Of a DNA stretch of 64,000 nucleotides, positions 47,264 through 56,701 are shown piece by piece; the first letter of the stretch is position 1; every line of letters starts with the position of its first letter. The notes under the pieces were generated by a model. That model was not told the DNA's origin. It saw only the letters and a list, made by a program, of their open reading frames with translations, and ran no database searches. The position numbers were made by a program, and so were the translations under genes. This stretch comes from Paenibacillus hemerocallicola (GTDB lineage Bacteria; Bacillota; Bacilli; Paenibacillales; NBRC-103111): contig NZ_VDCQ01000002.1 of NCBI RefSeq assembly GCF_006265175.1, positions 124,001 through 188,000 of the forward strand, in the 5' to 3' direction.

Positions 47264-49213
47264 CTAGCGTTCGACGACTACCATCAGGTAGCCCGGAATT
47301 TCCGGCAGCCGGATGCGTGTATATCCGTCGACAATGTCGTAGTGAACCGGTCTTCGATCGGGAGCAGCATAGACGCTGCGCACTTGCTCTCCGCGAATGC
47401 TGACGACGCCGCCGTGCACGACATTATGCTCCTCGATAACATTGTATTTGCCTCGCAGCTCCGGATAGGTCGTCTTTACGTGCACGATGTCCATCTTGTC
47501 TTTATGAGTAACGGTAACCCTTGCTGTCGACGGGATTGCCTCGCACCGGATGAGAGGCGTCGGCAAAAGCTGCTCGAGGCAATGCTGCAGCAAATATTTA
47601 TATTCCGGAAACGCATTCTCGCCATAGCCCAGAAACAGCCGGAAACCGATTTGCACGATCCGGCCGGAGCGCAAGACGGCCGGAGCGCCGGAGGCACGGG
47701 CGGGCGGCGTGTAGAAGTAGCCGTGGAAGCCGTCCCAATGCTTGTTCGAATACGCGTCATAGTCGGCGGCGACGGCGACGGCGCCCGGTTTTTCTTTCAG
47801 TACAATCCCCTGCTTGTATACGGCGTAAGTAAAATCAGGATCGAACCGCGTGGAGCTTTCCAGCATTTTGAAGTAAGAGGCATTGCGCGTGTCGGTACCT
47901 GCGTATTCCATATTCCAGTCGTCGAGCGCAAACTTCGTCCGCCCGGCGTCCAGTCCGGAGATGCCGGTGCTGATAATACCGCCGCCCGCGGCGAGGTGTT
48001 TTTCCAGCTTCTCCTTCAGCAGAGGCGTTATCGTAACTTCATCCGGTAAAATGATAACCCGGTACGACGAGAAATCGCTCCGCTCCTCGACGATATCGAA
48101 GGCATACTTCAATTCGCCGAGCATCCTGGCCGCCGCATACAGCACCTTTTGCCCTTTCGGAAACCTCGGATTGTTGGCGCCAAGGTCGCTTCCGGCCGGA
48201 AGCACGACCGCGACTTCGGCCGCGGCCCGAGCGTCGTCGGTCCATGGCTCATACCGCTCGATGTCCGCGTACACCTCGCCGATAAGCCTATAGACAGCCG
48301 GATCGAGCCCGTCGCGCGGATGCATATGATCGCCGACCGAGGTCGCAACCGCATTGCTGATCGCATCCCAGCAATCGTACTCCAGGGAAGCTTTGCTCTT
48401 CAGCCCTCCGAAATCTCCCCAGCTCGCATGAAACCTTCCCGTCATATACAGCACCTGCTTGCCGAGCGTGCGCGAGTAGGCGGCTTGAGCGGCGAAGTAA
48501 TCATAGCCCCACGCCCCGGGCAGGCATTCGATCTCGATATGCGAGCCCAGTCCGTCGCAATGAATATGGCCCAGTCCGTTCGGCAGAAGCAGGATGTCGT
48601 CTCCGGTAATTTTTTTGACGTCCCAGCACAAATCGATAACCTTTTGTCTCGTCAGCGCCTCAACCGCATGGTCGTCCAACGGGTCTTTGCCGCAAGCCTG
48701 CAGCTCCTCCTGGCATTCGTTCCCGTAGCATGGATTCGTTACGAGACAATCGAGAAAGACGCCGTCTATCGGATACCGCTCCACCACTTCCCGGATCATC
48801 CCGAGCAAATAGTCCTTGTAGCCCGAATTCAAGCACATGAGGCGGAAAAAGTTGCCGGTGCGGTCGCCCCCTATCACTTGTCCTTCCTTATTGACGACCG
48901 TCCAGTCCCGGCGCCTTCTGGCCATCTCATGATCGATACCTACGTTGAAATAAGCGGCGACGCCAATGCCTTCCTTATGGCATTCCCCGACGATTTCCCC
49001 GAGCATGTCGCCCTTCATGTGCGGATACGGAATACCGATCTCGGTCGGGTAATAAGCGAAGCCCAGGTTGCATTTCGCGAATACGTTGACGAAATCGACT
49101 TTGGCGTCCTTCAACATACGGGCAAACCGCTTCGCATCGAAATGTTCGCCAAAATCGGTGACGTTCGGCATCGTGTGAAAGTCGAGATGGACGGCTCTTT
49201 TCAGCTTTCGCAT
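47264..49213 (-). CDS. Putative glycoside hydrolase (GHL6/GH42-like TIM barrel with trimerisation-type domain)
   Basis: A 649-residue protein. The first half reads as an alpha-amylase-superfamily TIM barrel with active-site-like stretches GVFLDCLVTNPCYG and IEIECLPGAWGYD; the middle (about 330-470, ILPDEVTITPLLKEKLEKHL) is a glutamine-amidotransferase-like domain of the beta-galactosidase trimerisation type; the rest is beta-rich. There is no signal peptide. Distant resemblance to GHL6, GH29 and GH42 groups makes it a probable glycosidase of unknown specificity. GAGGTCGTCCC precedes the ATG. It stands alone between two terminators. Confidence 0.7.
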   Translation of the reverse strand: MRKLKRAVHLDFHTMPNVTDFGEHFDAKRFARMLKDAKVDFVNVFAKCNLGFAYYPTEIGIPYPHMKGDMLGEIVGECHKEGIGVAAYFNVGIDHEMARRRRDWTVVNKEGQVIGGDRTGNFFRLMCLNSGYKDYLLGMIREVVERYPIDGVFLDCLVTNPCYGNECQEELQACGKDPLDDHAVEALTRQKVIDLCWDVKKITGDDILLLPNGLGHIHCDGLGSHIEIECLPGAWGYDYFAAQAAYSRTLGKQVLYMTGRFHASWGDFGGLKSKASLEYDCWDAISNAVATSVGDHMHPRDGLDPAVYRLIGEVYADIERYEPWTDDARAAAEVAVVLPAGSDLGANNPRFPKGQKVLYAAARMLGELKYAFDIVEERSDFSSYRVIILPDEVTITPLLKEKLEKHLAAGGGIISTGISGLDAGRTKFALDDWNMEYAGTDTRNASYFKMLESSTRFDPDFTYAVYKQGIVLKEKPGAVAVAADYDAYSNKHWDGFHGYFYTPPARASGAPAVLRSGRIVQIGFRLFLGYGENAFPEYKYLLQHCLEQLLPTPLIRCEAIPSTARVTVTHKDKMDIVHVKTTYPELRGKYNVIEEHNVVHGGVVSIRGEQVRSVYAAPDRRPVHYDIVDGYTRIRLPEIPGYLMVVVER

Positions 49214-49231
49214 GGGACGACCTCATTTCTT

Positions 49232-49290
49232 TTTAATTATATATAATTACTAATAATTTTATATAAAATATTATATATTATATTCAGGAA
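49232..49290 (-). promoter_or_regulatory. Very AT-rich promoter-like tract upstream of the GHL6-like gene
   Basis: Almost pure A/T with several TATAAT-like hexamers on the minus strand, in sharp contrast to the GC-rich surroundings. A weak ATGACA is placed for a -35. The exact start cannot be fixed. Confidence 0.4.
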
Positions 49291-49384
49291 ATGTCATTGT
49301 CTTTAAATCGTCTTTATATGGAAGGATTTAAACCATTAGAAAGCCGATTGAGAAACGCAGTCATGAAAATGCCGGATCAAAGCG

Positions 49385-49422
49385 GCAAAAAGACCGTTGA
49401 GCTCGCTCAACGGTCTTTTTGC
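49385..49422. terminator. Perfect bidirectional terminator
   Basis: GCAAAAAGACCGTTGAGC and its exact inverted copy with a 2-base loop. On the minus strand it lies 30 bp past the MutS-family stop. Confidence 0.92.
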
Positions 49423-49451
49423 TTTATGTCCTGTTCATATTCCTATTGAGG

Positions 49452-51134
49452 TTACTGCGCTTCGGACTCGTTACGGTTCCGTTTATGCAGGGAAACCATC
49501 AGGCTCTCGTATGTCAATCCGTACTTCTCGGCTATGTCCCGGGCATAGCTGTAGCCTGCCGGGCGGGAACGGCTTATTTTGTAGCTCCTTCTGCCTGTAT
49601 CCGACTGCTCCGTCTCCAATTCGGCCGTCAAGCTGTCGATCCGTCCCGTATCCGTATCGGCACGTTTATTCAGCTCGTCGATGCTTCTCGCCAGGTCGTG
49701 CAAATGCGTCGAGAACAGGACGCGGCAGCCCGCCGTGGACAGCCCCAGAAGCACCTGCTCGGCAATATAGGTTGCCTCCGATGCGCTCGTGCCGGAGAAC
49801 GTTTCATCCATCAGCAGCAGGCTGTGCTCGGTCAGCTTGTTGCAAATATGCATGAGCCGTTGGCATTCATCGCCGAACCTTCCGGTCGACTTGCGGTCGC
49901 TTTCATCCGGAAAATGAACGAATAGCTGGTCGACCGGGCTCATGACGGCGGAGAACGCCGGGACGAACAAGCCTAGTTGGAACATCAGCTGAGCAATCCC
50001 GACCGCTTGCACGAACACCGTTTTGCCGCCCTGGTTCGGCCCGGTCAAAATGTAGATCATTCCGTTCTCGTCGAATTTCAGCGGATTCAGCACGATGCGG
50101 TTGGGGGATCTTTCGTCCGAAGACTTCTGCTGGTCCAGTACGATTGCGGGGTTGTAGAGGCCGTTGATCTCGAACGCCTTGCGTTCTTTATGCTCGACTT
50201 GCGGCTTGCATACGGGGACCCCGGCATCCCTAAGCTTCTGGATCAGCGTCGCCCCGCCGAGAAGAAACCGGATCTCGTCCGCAAGCCTCACCAAAAACCG
50301 GGACTCGGCAATCGTATAAGCCCGGACGACCGGACGCCAGCTTCGGATCGACGACCGGAAAACCGAATTCAGCGAATGGTTGACGGCAGCCCGAAAGCCA
50401 TTGGTCTGCTCGTGAGTCAACCCTTTGCCGACTACCTCAAGAGGCGCCAAACAGTTGTAACCGTCGTCGCTGAAATTCATCCTCAGCAGCTTGTCGATAA
50501 TTTTGCCGGATTGAAATTTCGCGGTATGAACGGCGACGACGCCGGCCTCGTGCGGCCTGAACTGTTCGTCCAGATTCACCCCGACCGTAATGCTCTTGAT
50601 GCTTCGGATGCTTGTGGATATTTTGCCGTATTCCGTTTTCAGAATGCGATACGATTCGCTCTCGTGAATCCGCTTCAGCTCCGATACAAGCTCTCGAAAG
50701 CCGGTCGACTGCAGCGACAAACTCTCTTTCCGGAAAAATTCGTACAGCCGGTCCACGAGACCGATATACAATTCGATCTCGGATATGCCCGTCAACAACG
50801 ACGCCGTATCGTCCGCCGGCGCATGGTCCATTTGCTGCAGCTCCTTCATGTCCTCCAGGTCCGGCAGCAGCGTGCGGAGCAATTTGATCAACGGCTCGTT
50901 ATTCAGCAAGTCCTCCAAGACGTCGAGCCTGTAAGCAATGACATCGAGATTGTCGGTTAAAAAAACGATCGGACTTTTCTGATTCGGCTTGAACCGGCCC
51001 GCATTGCGCATCGTGCCGAATAGCGATTCCGCGGCAAGGGCTGAAATGACGGACGGATCCGCCGCTACCGTACCGGATGATTCGCGCGGGGTCCCGGGCG
51101 GGTAAAGTAAGCTTAAGCTCGGTTCGGATGACAA
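49452..51134 (-). CDS. MutS-family ATPase (MutS-like without mismatch domain)
   Basis: A 560-residue protein with a MutS core and ATPase: Walker A TGPNQGGKT, a Walker B-like LLLMDETFSGTSASE, and STHLHDLARS. It lacks the N-terminal mismatch-recognition domain of MutS1 and the Smr nuclease of MutS2, so it belongs to an uncharacterised MutS branch. The start is TTG 51134 with GGGGGAGG 4 bases upstream; a longer frame to 51632 has no such site and overlaps the membrane gene. It lies 23 bp after that small gene. A DNA-structure role is inference. Confidence 0.85.
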   Translation of the reverse strand: MSSEPSLSLLYPPGTPRESSGTVAADPSVISALAAESLFGTMRNAGRFKPNQKSPIVFLTDNLDVIAYRLDVLEDLLNNEPLIKLLRTLLPDLEDMKELQQMDHAPADDTASLLTGISEIELYIGLVDRLYEFFRKESLSLQSTGFRELVSELKRIHESESYRILKTEYGKISTSIRSIKSITVGVNLDEQFRPHEAGVVAVHTAKFQSGKIIDKLLRMNFSDDGYNCLAPLEVVGKGLTHEQTNGFRAAVNHSLNSVFRSSIRSWRPVVRAYTIAESRFLVRLADEIRFLLGGATLIQKLRDAGVPVCKPQVEHKERKAFEINGLYNPAIVLDQQKSSDERSPNRIVLNPLKFDENGMIYILTGPNQGGKTVFVQAVGIAQLMFQLGLFVPAFSAVMSPVDQLFVHFPDESDRKSTGRFGDECQRLMHICNKLTEHSLLLMDETFSGTSASEATYIAEQVLLGLSTAGCRVLFSTHLHDLARSIDELNKRADTDTGRIDSLTAELETEQSDTGRRSYKISRSRPAGYSYARDIAEKYGLTYESLMVSLHKRNRNESEAQ

Positions 51135-51157
51135 GCGACCTCCCCCTTTCTGTGCGA

Positions 51158-51481
51158 TTATGCGATCAAACCGGCTATGAGAGCGCGAAGCGGCTCCGCG
51201 CACAGCACCGATATGACCCATACCGTTATGGTGGAGCCATGCTGCAGCTTCATGGAATATCCGTGGGCGCTCCATCTCCGGGAAAATATAAAGTAATAAT
51301 AAAGAAAACAAATAAAAAGCGGGAACGAGACAAGGATCAGTAATCCGAAAGACAGCAGGACGATGACAAGCAGCCAGAGCCAGAAGCGGAACAGCTGACC
51401 GACCAACAGAAAGGCGGGAGGGTTGATCAGGGCGACCCGTTCGGTCTCGGCTAACATTTTGATCACTACTCGCAGCATCAT
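51158..51481 (-). CDS. Small membrane protein upstream of the MutS-family gene
   Basis: A 107-residue protein with a very hydrophobic stretch of about 45 residues (FWLWLLVIVLLSFGLLILVS and beyond), enough for two helices, and a weaker one near the C-terminus. I do not recognise the family. GGGGTGAG precedes ATG 51481; the ATG at 51511 has no ribosome site. Its end lies 23 bp before the MutS-family start, and some MutS relatives carry N-terminal membrane helices, so it may be the membrane anchor of that protein as a separate chain. Confidence 0.65.
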   Translation of the reverse strand: MMLRVVIKMLAETERVALINPPAFLLVGQLFRFWLWLLVIVLLSFGLLILVSFPLFICFLYYYFIFSRRWSAHGYSMKLQHGSTITVWVISVLCAEPLRALIAGLIA

Positions 51482-51681
51482 CCTGCTCACCCCGATTCCT
51501 GATAATGGCATTTCTATGACAATCGTACCATATCCTCCCTTTACGTGTGAACTGATATTTCGATGACGAACCGATTACGCCAGACCGATTGGAACGATGC
51601 GCGTTTTCACATAAAAAGGATATTTTTTGCAAATAGTAGATACATATAACCCCAACTTATAAATGGAGATGTTACGGTCCG

Positions 51682-52917
51682 ATGAATAAATCAGCGCTGC
51701 TTCATGAACCGAAACAAAGGAAATTGCTGGTGAGCACCGGAATCAGCTGGCTGTTCGACGCCATGGACGTCGGGATGATCTCGTTTATCGTCGCCGCGTT
51801 GGCGGTCGATTGGAAGCTCGGACCGCAGCAGATCGGCTTGCTGACGGCCATCAACTCCATAGGGATGGCAGCAGGAGCGGCGGCGGCCGGCTCTCTCGCC
51901 GACCGGTACGGACGTCGGGCCGTACTGATCTGGACGCTGCTGATCTTCTCGGCCGCGAGCGGCCTGTCCGCCCTGGCGACAAGCTTCGCCATTCTATGCG
52001 CGCTTCGGTTCGTCGCAGGCTTCGGCTTGGGCGGGGAACTGCCGGTCGCTTCCACGCTCGTATCCGAGTCCGTCGCCCCGGAGGATCGGGGACGGGCGGT
52101 CGTGCTGCTGGAAAGCTTCTGGGCGGCGGGCTGGATCGTGTCGGCCTTGATCGCCTATTATGTCATACCGGCATACGGATGGAGGACGGCATTCGTCATT
52201 GGCGCCCTGCCTGCTTTGTATGCGCTCTATTTAAGACGGGGTGTTCAGGACCCGCCCAGATATATCGAGCATAAGGACAGCAAGCTGTCATTCGGTTGGC
52301 GCGTCGCTTCCGTATGGTCGCCCGCCTACCGCAAATCGACCGTAACGCTGTGGATATTATGGTTTACCGTCGTTTTCTCCTACTACGGCATGTTCTTGTG
52401 GCTGCCGACTGTCATGGTGCTGAAAGGCTTCAATCTCGTAAAAAGCTTTCAATACGTCCTGATTATTACGCTGGCGCAGCTTCCCGGTTATTTTACGGCC
52501 GCTTACTTGATCGAGAAATTCGGCCGCAAATTCGTACTGGTCGCCTATTTGCTGATGACGGCGGCAAGCGCCGTATGGTTCGGGAACGCCGTTTCGGAGG
52601 GAGCGCTGATTGCGGCGGGCATGTGCCTTTCCTTTTTCAACCTGGGCGCGTGGGGGGCGATGTACGCTTATACGCCGGAGCTGTATCCGACCGCCGTCCG
52701 GTCCACCGGCGTCGGGCTTGCCGCCTCCTTCGGACGGATCGGGGGCGTCATCGGTCCGTATACGGTAGGATTGCTGGTTGCGGGCGGATCGGCGATCACT
52801 TCCATTTTCCTGCTCTTCTTCGCGGCGATCGTGATCGGAGCGCTGGCCATTCTGTTGTTCGGGAAAGAAACGAAAGGGACCGACCCGGATGAGGGGCATG
52901 AAGCGGTACGAGGATGA
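51682..52917 (+). CDS. MFS transporter, NiaP/YceI type (probable niacin transporter)
   Basis: A 411-residue major-facilitator protein with 12 predicted helices. The motif between helices 2 and 3 is GSLADRYGRRAV, and the N-terminal WLFDAMDVGMISF with AINSIGMAAGAAAAG is typical of NiaP/YceI and related aromatic-acid and sugar transporters. It probably imports nicotinate or a similar carboxylate by proton symport. GGAG lies about 12 bases before the ATG. It stands alone and converges with the murein operon; a GC-rich hairpin is in between. Confidence 0.82.
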   Translation: MNKSALLHEPKQRKLLVSTGISWLFDAMDVGMISFIVAALAVDWKLGPQQIGLLTAINSIGMAAGAAAAGSLADRYGRRAVLIWTLLIFSAASGLSALATSFAILCALRFVAGFGLGGELPVASTLVSESVAPEDRGRAVVLLESFWAAGWIVSALIAYYVIPAYGWRTAFVIGALPALYALYLRRGVQDPPRYIEHKDSKLSFGWRVASVWSPAYRKSTVTLWILWFTVVFSYYGMFLWLPTVMVLKGFNLVKSFQYVLIITLAQLPGYFTAAYLIEKFGRKFVLVAYLLMTAASAVWFGNAVSEGALIAAGMCLSFFNLGAWGAMYAYTPELYPTAVRSTGVGLAASFGRIGGVIGPYTVGLLVAGGSAITSIFLLFFAAIVIGALAILLFGKETKGTDPDEGHEAVRG

Positions 52918-53009
52918 CGCCAACGTTCTGGAGAGAATTAGCGAATCCGATTTTACTGTTTGTGAACCTGATTTCGCCAATCCGGGTCAACTGCCGTTCA
53001 ACGCAACTT

Positions 53010-53042
53010 CCCCCCATGCTCTCGAGTCGGCATCGGGGGGTG
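53010..53042. other. Strong GC hairpin in the gap between convergent genes
   Basis: CCCCCCATGC / GCATCGGGGGG arms with a 10-base loop and no T-run. It lies in the 241-bp gap (52918-53158) that has no other feature and may slow transcription or protect mRNA ends. Confidence 0.45.
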
Positions 53043-53158
53043 GGGATCGGGTTATCGGGGCCGGTTCGCCGCTCCGAACATTTCACATATGCGGCTCCCG
53101 GCACCTTATGGCGCTCCATGGCGGCGTCCAAACCGATTCGCGCTTTCGTGCCAACCGG

Positions 53159-54070
53159 CTACTTGCGGGCCAAGCTCGCGAAAGCATCGCCGAAGTGGCC
53201 GCCCGCTTCGTCCAAACGACGGATCGCTTCCTCGTAGCCGATCTGGTACGTTACCATTAAAATAGCGGCTCTGGCATCCCCGTTCGCCCGTTCGGCCGCG
53301 CTCGCCGCCGTCCTTTCATCCGCCGAAGTGGCATCCATGACGATCCGGACTACCCGCTCCTTCAGCTTGGCATTGGTTGCTTGTACGTTGACCATCAAAT
53401 TCCCGTACACTTTGCCAAGCCGGACCATGACGACAGTCGAAATCATATTCAGCACCATTTTAGTCGCGGTTCCCGCCTTGAGCCGGGTAGAGCCGGCGAT
53501 CACTTCGGGACCGACGGGAACCTCGATCGGGTAGCGGGCTTCGGCGCTGATCGGCGAACCGATATTGCAGCTGAGGGCAACCGTCAAAGCGCCGATCCTT
53601 CCCGCCTCCCGGAGCGCGCCGATGACGTAACGCGTCGAGCCGCTGGCCGCAATGCCGACTACGACGTCTTTGTCCGTTACTTGCGCAGCCACTTCCCGTT
53701 TTCCCGCCTCGTGATCGTCCTCCGCATTTTCGATGGACCGGGTTACGGCCTTTTCTCCGCCGGCGATCAAGCCTACGACGAGTCCGGGGTCGGCGCCGAA
53801 CGTAGGAGGGCACTCCGAAGCGTCCAGCACGCCCAATCTGCCGCTTGTTCCCGCACCGACATAATAGATGCTCCCCCCTTGCTTGACGGCTTGCGCTACC
53901 GCTTCGATCGCAGCGGATATTTGAGGAAGAGCGGCCTGCACCGAATTCGCGACCGTCCGGTCCTCCTCATTCATCAGCCCGACGATCTCCCGTACGGACA
54001 TTTTATCCAGATGCCGCGACTTCTCGTTTCTCCGCTCCGTAACCGATAGTTCAGCCTTCGCCTTCGCCAT
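53159..54070 (-). CDS. murQ: N-acetylmuramic acid 6-phosphate etherase
   Basis: A 303-residue SIS-domain enzyme that splits MurNAc-6-phosphate into GlcNAc-6-phosphate and D-lactate in cell-wall recycling. Signatures: TERRNEKSRHLD, GAGTSGRLGVLDASECPPTFG region with catalytic Glu86, and GSTRLKAGTATK. The ATG overlaps the end of the HAD gene by 20 bp. It is the last gene of a seven-gene operon with a sugar ABC transporter and YkfB/YkfC homologues. No MurNAc kinase or PTS (MurP) is seen in the window to supply its phosphorylated substrate. Confidence 0.97.
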   Translation of the reverse strand: MAKAKAELSVTERRNEKSRHLDKMSVREIVGLMNEEDRTVANSVQAALPQISAAIEAVAQAVKQGGSIYYVGAGTSGRLGVLDASECPPTFGADPGLVVGLIAGGEKAVTRSIENAEDDHEAGKREVAAQVTDKDVVVGIAASGSTRYVIGALREAGRIGALTVALSCNIGSPISAEARYPIEVPVGPEVIAGSTRLKAGTATKMVLNMISTVVMVRLGKVYGNLMVNVQATNAKLKERVVRIVMDATSADERTAASAAERANGDARAAILMVTYQIGYEEAIRRLDEAGGHFGDAFASLARK

Positions 54071-54863
54071 GCGACGTCCTCCCTTCGAGTCGTTCGATCA
54101 TTTCCGGCAGCTCCGCGATTTGAAACAGAATATGAGTCGGTATATAGGCGGGGGAGTACGGCACCGTATCGACCCGCGGATGTTCCTCCTTCAGCTTTTG
54201 TTCGCATACATGTGCAAAATGGGCGCTTGCCGAACGTTTCTCCGGCTGCAATTCCCGCATCTCCTCGGGCAAATCGCGATAAATCCAAACGGAGGCGGCA
54301 CCCGCTTCATTGGCCAAGTATACGTCGTGGTCCAATCTGTCGCCCACGTGGGCTACCAGCTGCCCGCTTTCCAAAAGACTGCGCAATATACGGACGTCCG
54401 GTTTACCGCAGCCCATTATTTCGGGAGTAATAATCGCATCGAACAAGCCGCTTAAACCCAACTGCTCCATGACCGGGTACTGGTATTTGTAAAATCCGTT
54501 CGTAACGGTCGCGAGCGAATAGCCGCTCCGCTTCAATCGCTCCAAGACGGGGATGACCGTCTGCTCCAGCAAATAAATTTTGGGAGCCGCGGCATGCTTC
54601 AGCACAAGCCGCTCCACGTCGATTTCAAGCTCGATCAGGTGCTCCCTCAGCAGCTGCCGCACCATGTCATCCCAGTCGTACGCATCTACGGTGCGGTTTT
54701 GCCGCATGCGCTCTTCATGCTCGCGCATCAAGGCTTCCCGTGCCCGGACTTCTCGCTTCAGTCGGTTCGAGACAAGCTCCTCGATCTCGGGCAGCACCCA
54801 TTTTCCGAACGGATTCTGCATCAGAGTGCCGTCGAGATCCAACGTAATCCATTTCCTCGTCAT
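54051..54863 (-). CDS. HAD-family hydrolase
   Basis: A 270-residue haloacid dehalogenase-type phosphatase: motif I DLDGTLM near residue 9, motif II VTNGF, motif III Lys in GKPD, and motif IV HVGDRLDHD. The helical cap is inserted after motif I (type C1). Its ATG is in an ATGA overlap with the permease gene, and its end overlaps murQ. It may remove phosphate from a sugar or related metabolite, or be a house-cleaning enzyme; the substrate is unknown. Confidence 0.88.
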   Translation of the reverse strand: MTRKWITLDLDGTLMQNPFGKWVLPEIEELVSNRLKREVRAREALMREHEERMRQNRTVDAYDWDDMVRQLLREHLIELEIDVERLVLKHAAAPKIYLLEQTVIPVLERLKRSGYSLATVTNGFYKYQYPVMEQLGLSGLFDAIITPEIMGCGKPDVRILRSLLESGQLVAHVGDRLDHDVYLANEAGAASVWIYRDLPEEMRELQPEKRSASAHFAHVCEQKLKEEHPRVDTVPYSPAYIPTHILFQIAELPEMIERLEGRTSHGEGEG

Positions 54864-55681
54864 TTGACCGCCCCCGTCGTCATGCCTTCGATAAACTGTC
54901 TGGAAGCGAACAGGAACGCCAGTATCATCGGCAGCGAGGACAGCGTCAACCCGCAGAACAGCAAGTTCCAATCCGTGTCGTATTCGCCGAACAAGGTCAG
55001 CATGCCGAGCGGAATCGTGCCCAGCTCGGTGCTTTTAATGAAGATGAGCGGGTAGAAAAAGTCGTTCCAAATGCCGATCAGATCGACGATGCTCACCGTG
55101 GCTATCGCCGGCCTCATCAAGGGCAGCACGATTTTGTAATACACCTGGAAATCGTTGCAGCCGTCGATCCTCGCGCTCTGATCCAGATCCTTCGGCAGCG
55201 TCCGGAAAAACCCGTAAAATACGAATACGGCAAACGAGATATGGCCCGCCACATAAACGATGATCAAAGAGGCGTGCGTATCCAGCAGCTTCAGCTTCAG
55301 CATCATCATATACAGCGGCGAGATCGCCAGCTTCATCGGAAGCATGAGCCCGAGCATGAAGAAAAACAGCAGAAACCCGTTCCAGCGGAACGAATATCGG
55401 GCGACATAAAACGCCGCCATCGACGATACGAGCAAGATGAGCAGCACGGACACCGCACTGATCGTCAAGCTATTTACAAAATAATCGGCAAAATGGACCT
55501 TTTGCCAAACCGATATGTAGTTTTCCAACGAAAAACGGCTTGGCAGCCCTAACGGATGCGTAGTAATTTCCTGCTTCGTTTTAAAGGAAGAAGCGATCAT
55601 CAGAAAGATCGGGTATATCGAGACGAAAGCGAAAAAGGACAATACGACATATTTTCCCGTTTGTTGCAGCCGCAGCGCCAT
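54860..55681 (-). CDS. CUT1 sugar ABC permease, MalG type (murein operon)
   Basis: A 273-residue inner-membrane permease with six helices and the EAA loop in DQSARIDGCNDFQVYYKIVL. It starts 51 bp after the other permease and ends in an ATGA overlap with the HAD gene. It forms the channel of the transporter whose binding protein is encoded at 58760. No ATPase is encoded nearby. Confidence 0.93.
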   Translation of the reverse strand: MALRLQQTGKYVVLSFFAFVSIYPIFLMIASSFKTKQEITTHPLGLPSRFSLENYISVWQKVHFADYFVNSLTISAVSVLLILLVSSMAAFYVARYSFRWNGFLLFFFMLGLMLPMKLAISPLYMMMLKLKLLDTHASLIIVYVAGHISFAVFVFYGFFRTLPKDLDQSARIDGCNDFQVYYKIVLPLMRPAIATVSIVDLIGIWNDFFYPLIFIKSTELGTIPLGMLTLFGEYDTDWNLLFCGLTLSSLPMILAFLFASRQFIEGMTTGAVK

Positions 55682-55732
55682 GGGTTCCCTCCGATCAGCT
55701 AGAATTGGTGCAGCCAGTTGCGGATTGCCGTT

Positions 55733-56701
55733 TTAATGCTCGACTTCCTTGCGCTTGAAGAAGAACATCGAGATCGCGGTCGCCCCGGAGATCAGGAGCA
55801 GCAAAATGACGGCCAGCGCGGAGCCGAGACCGATCGATTCCCCTCCCCCGACGGAGCCGAACGCCAAACGGTAGAAATAAAGGCCCAGCACATCCGTTGA
55901 GTAATAAGGTCCGCCGGACGAGCCCTGCATCGCGAAGATGAGCTCGAACGTTTCGAAAGCGCCGATAAACGTCAAGATCGACATGATCATGATGGACGGC
56001 ATCGCCAAAGGGATCGTGATTTTGCCGGTCATCGTCAAACCCGAAGCCCCGTCTATTCTCGCCGCTTCGTAAATTTCGGGCGAAATCGCCTGCAAGCCGA
56101 CGAGGAAGATCAAGACGGCGAAGCCGAAGCCGTACCAGCTGTTGACGAGGATGATCGTGTACAGCGCCGTATCCGGATCTCCGAGCCATGGCTTGGCAAT
56201 CGACTCGAGCCCGATAATCCGGAGAAACGAATTCAGCGCGCCGTAGCTCGGATTCAGAATGAGGCTGAACAAAAATCCGACCACGATGACCGAAAGAAGC
56301 TTGGGAACGAAAAACAGCGTCTTGAACAGCTCTTTCCCGCGGATCTTGCTGTTGACCAGCATCGCCAGCCCGAAGGCGACGACGAGCTTGGTCAGCATGG
56401 CGCCTATAAAAAACACGACATTATGTCCGAGCGCCCGGACGAACGTCTCCTTGAAGGGAGACTCCGTAAACAAGCGGATAAAATTTTGCAAGCCGATAAA
56501 TTCGTCTCTGGTAAGACCTTTCCACGAAAAAAAGCTGTTCAGCAATGCTTGGAAAATCGGATAAATCATAAATCCTACATAAAACAGCAACGCCGGAAGC
56601 AAGAACAGGTGGACCATATGCTTCGCGAACCGTTTGTTTTTCTTGACGGACGGCTTGACCGGGGTGACATCCTCGACACGTTCCATTGTTTTAGCCGGCA
56701 T
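55733..56701 (-). CDS. CUT1 sugar ABC permease, MalF type (murein operon)
   Basis: A 322-residue inner-membrane permease with a cytoplasmic N-terminal extension of about 30 residues, then six helices. EAA loop: EAARIDGASGLTMTGKITIP. GAGGAG lies 7 bases before the ATG, which is inside the 3-prime end of the YkfC-like gene (11-bp overlap). Confidence 0.93.
   Translation of the reverse strand: MPAKTMERVEDVTPVKPSVKKNKRFAKHMVHLFLLPALLFYVGFMIYPIFQALLNSFFSWKGLTRDEFIGLQNFIRLFTESPFKETFVRALGHNVVFFIGAMLTKLVVAFGLAMLVNSKIRGKELFKTLFFVPKLLSVIVVGFLFSLILNPSYGALNSFLRIIGLESIAKPWLGDPDTALYTIILVNSWYGFGFAVLIFLVGLQAISPEIYEAARIDGASGLTMTGKITIPLAMPSIMIMSILTFIGAFETFELIFAMQGSSGGPYYSTDVLGLYFYRLAFGSVGGGESIGLGSALAVILLLLISGATAISMFFFKRKEVEH

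Noticed and set aside
49452-51632. Longer MutS-family reading with start at 51632
   Set aside because: The extra 166 residues overlap the small membrane gene in another frame and look random; TTG 51134 has a strong ribosome site.
52889-53260. Small plus-strand frame after the NiaP-like gene
   Set aside because: It overlaps both the transporter end and murQ in antisense and has no good ribosome site.
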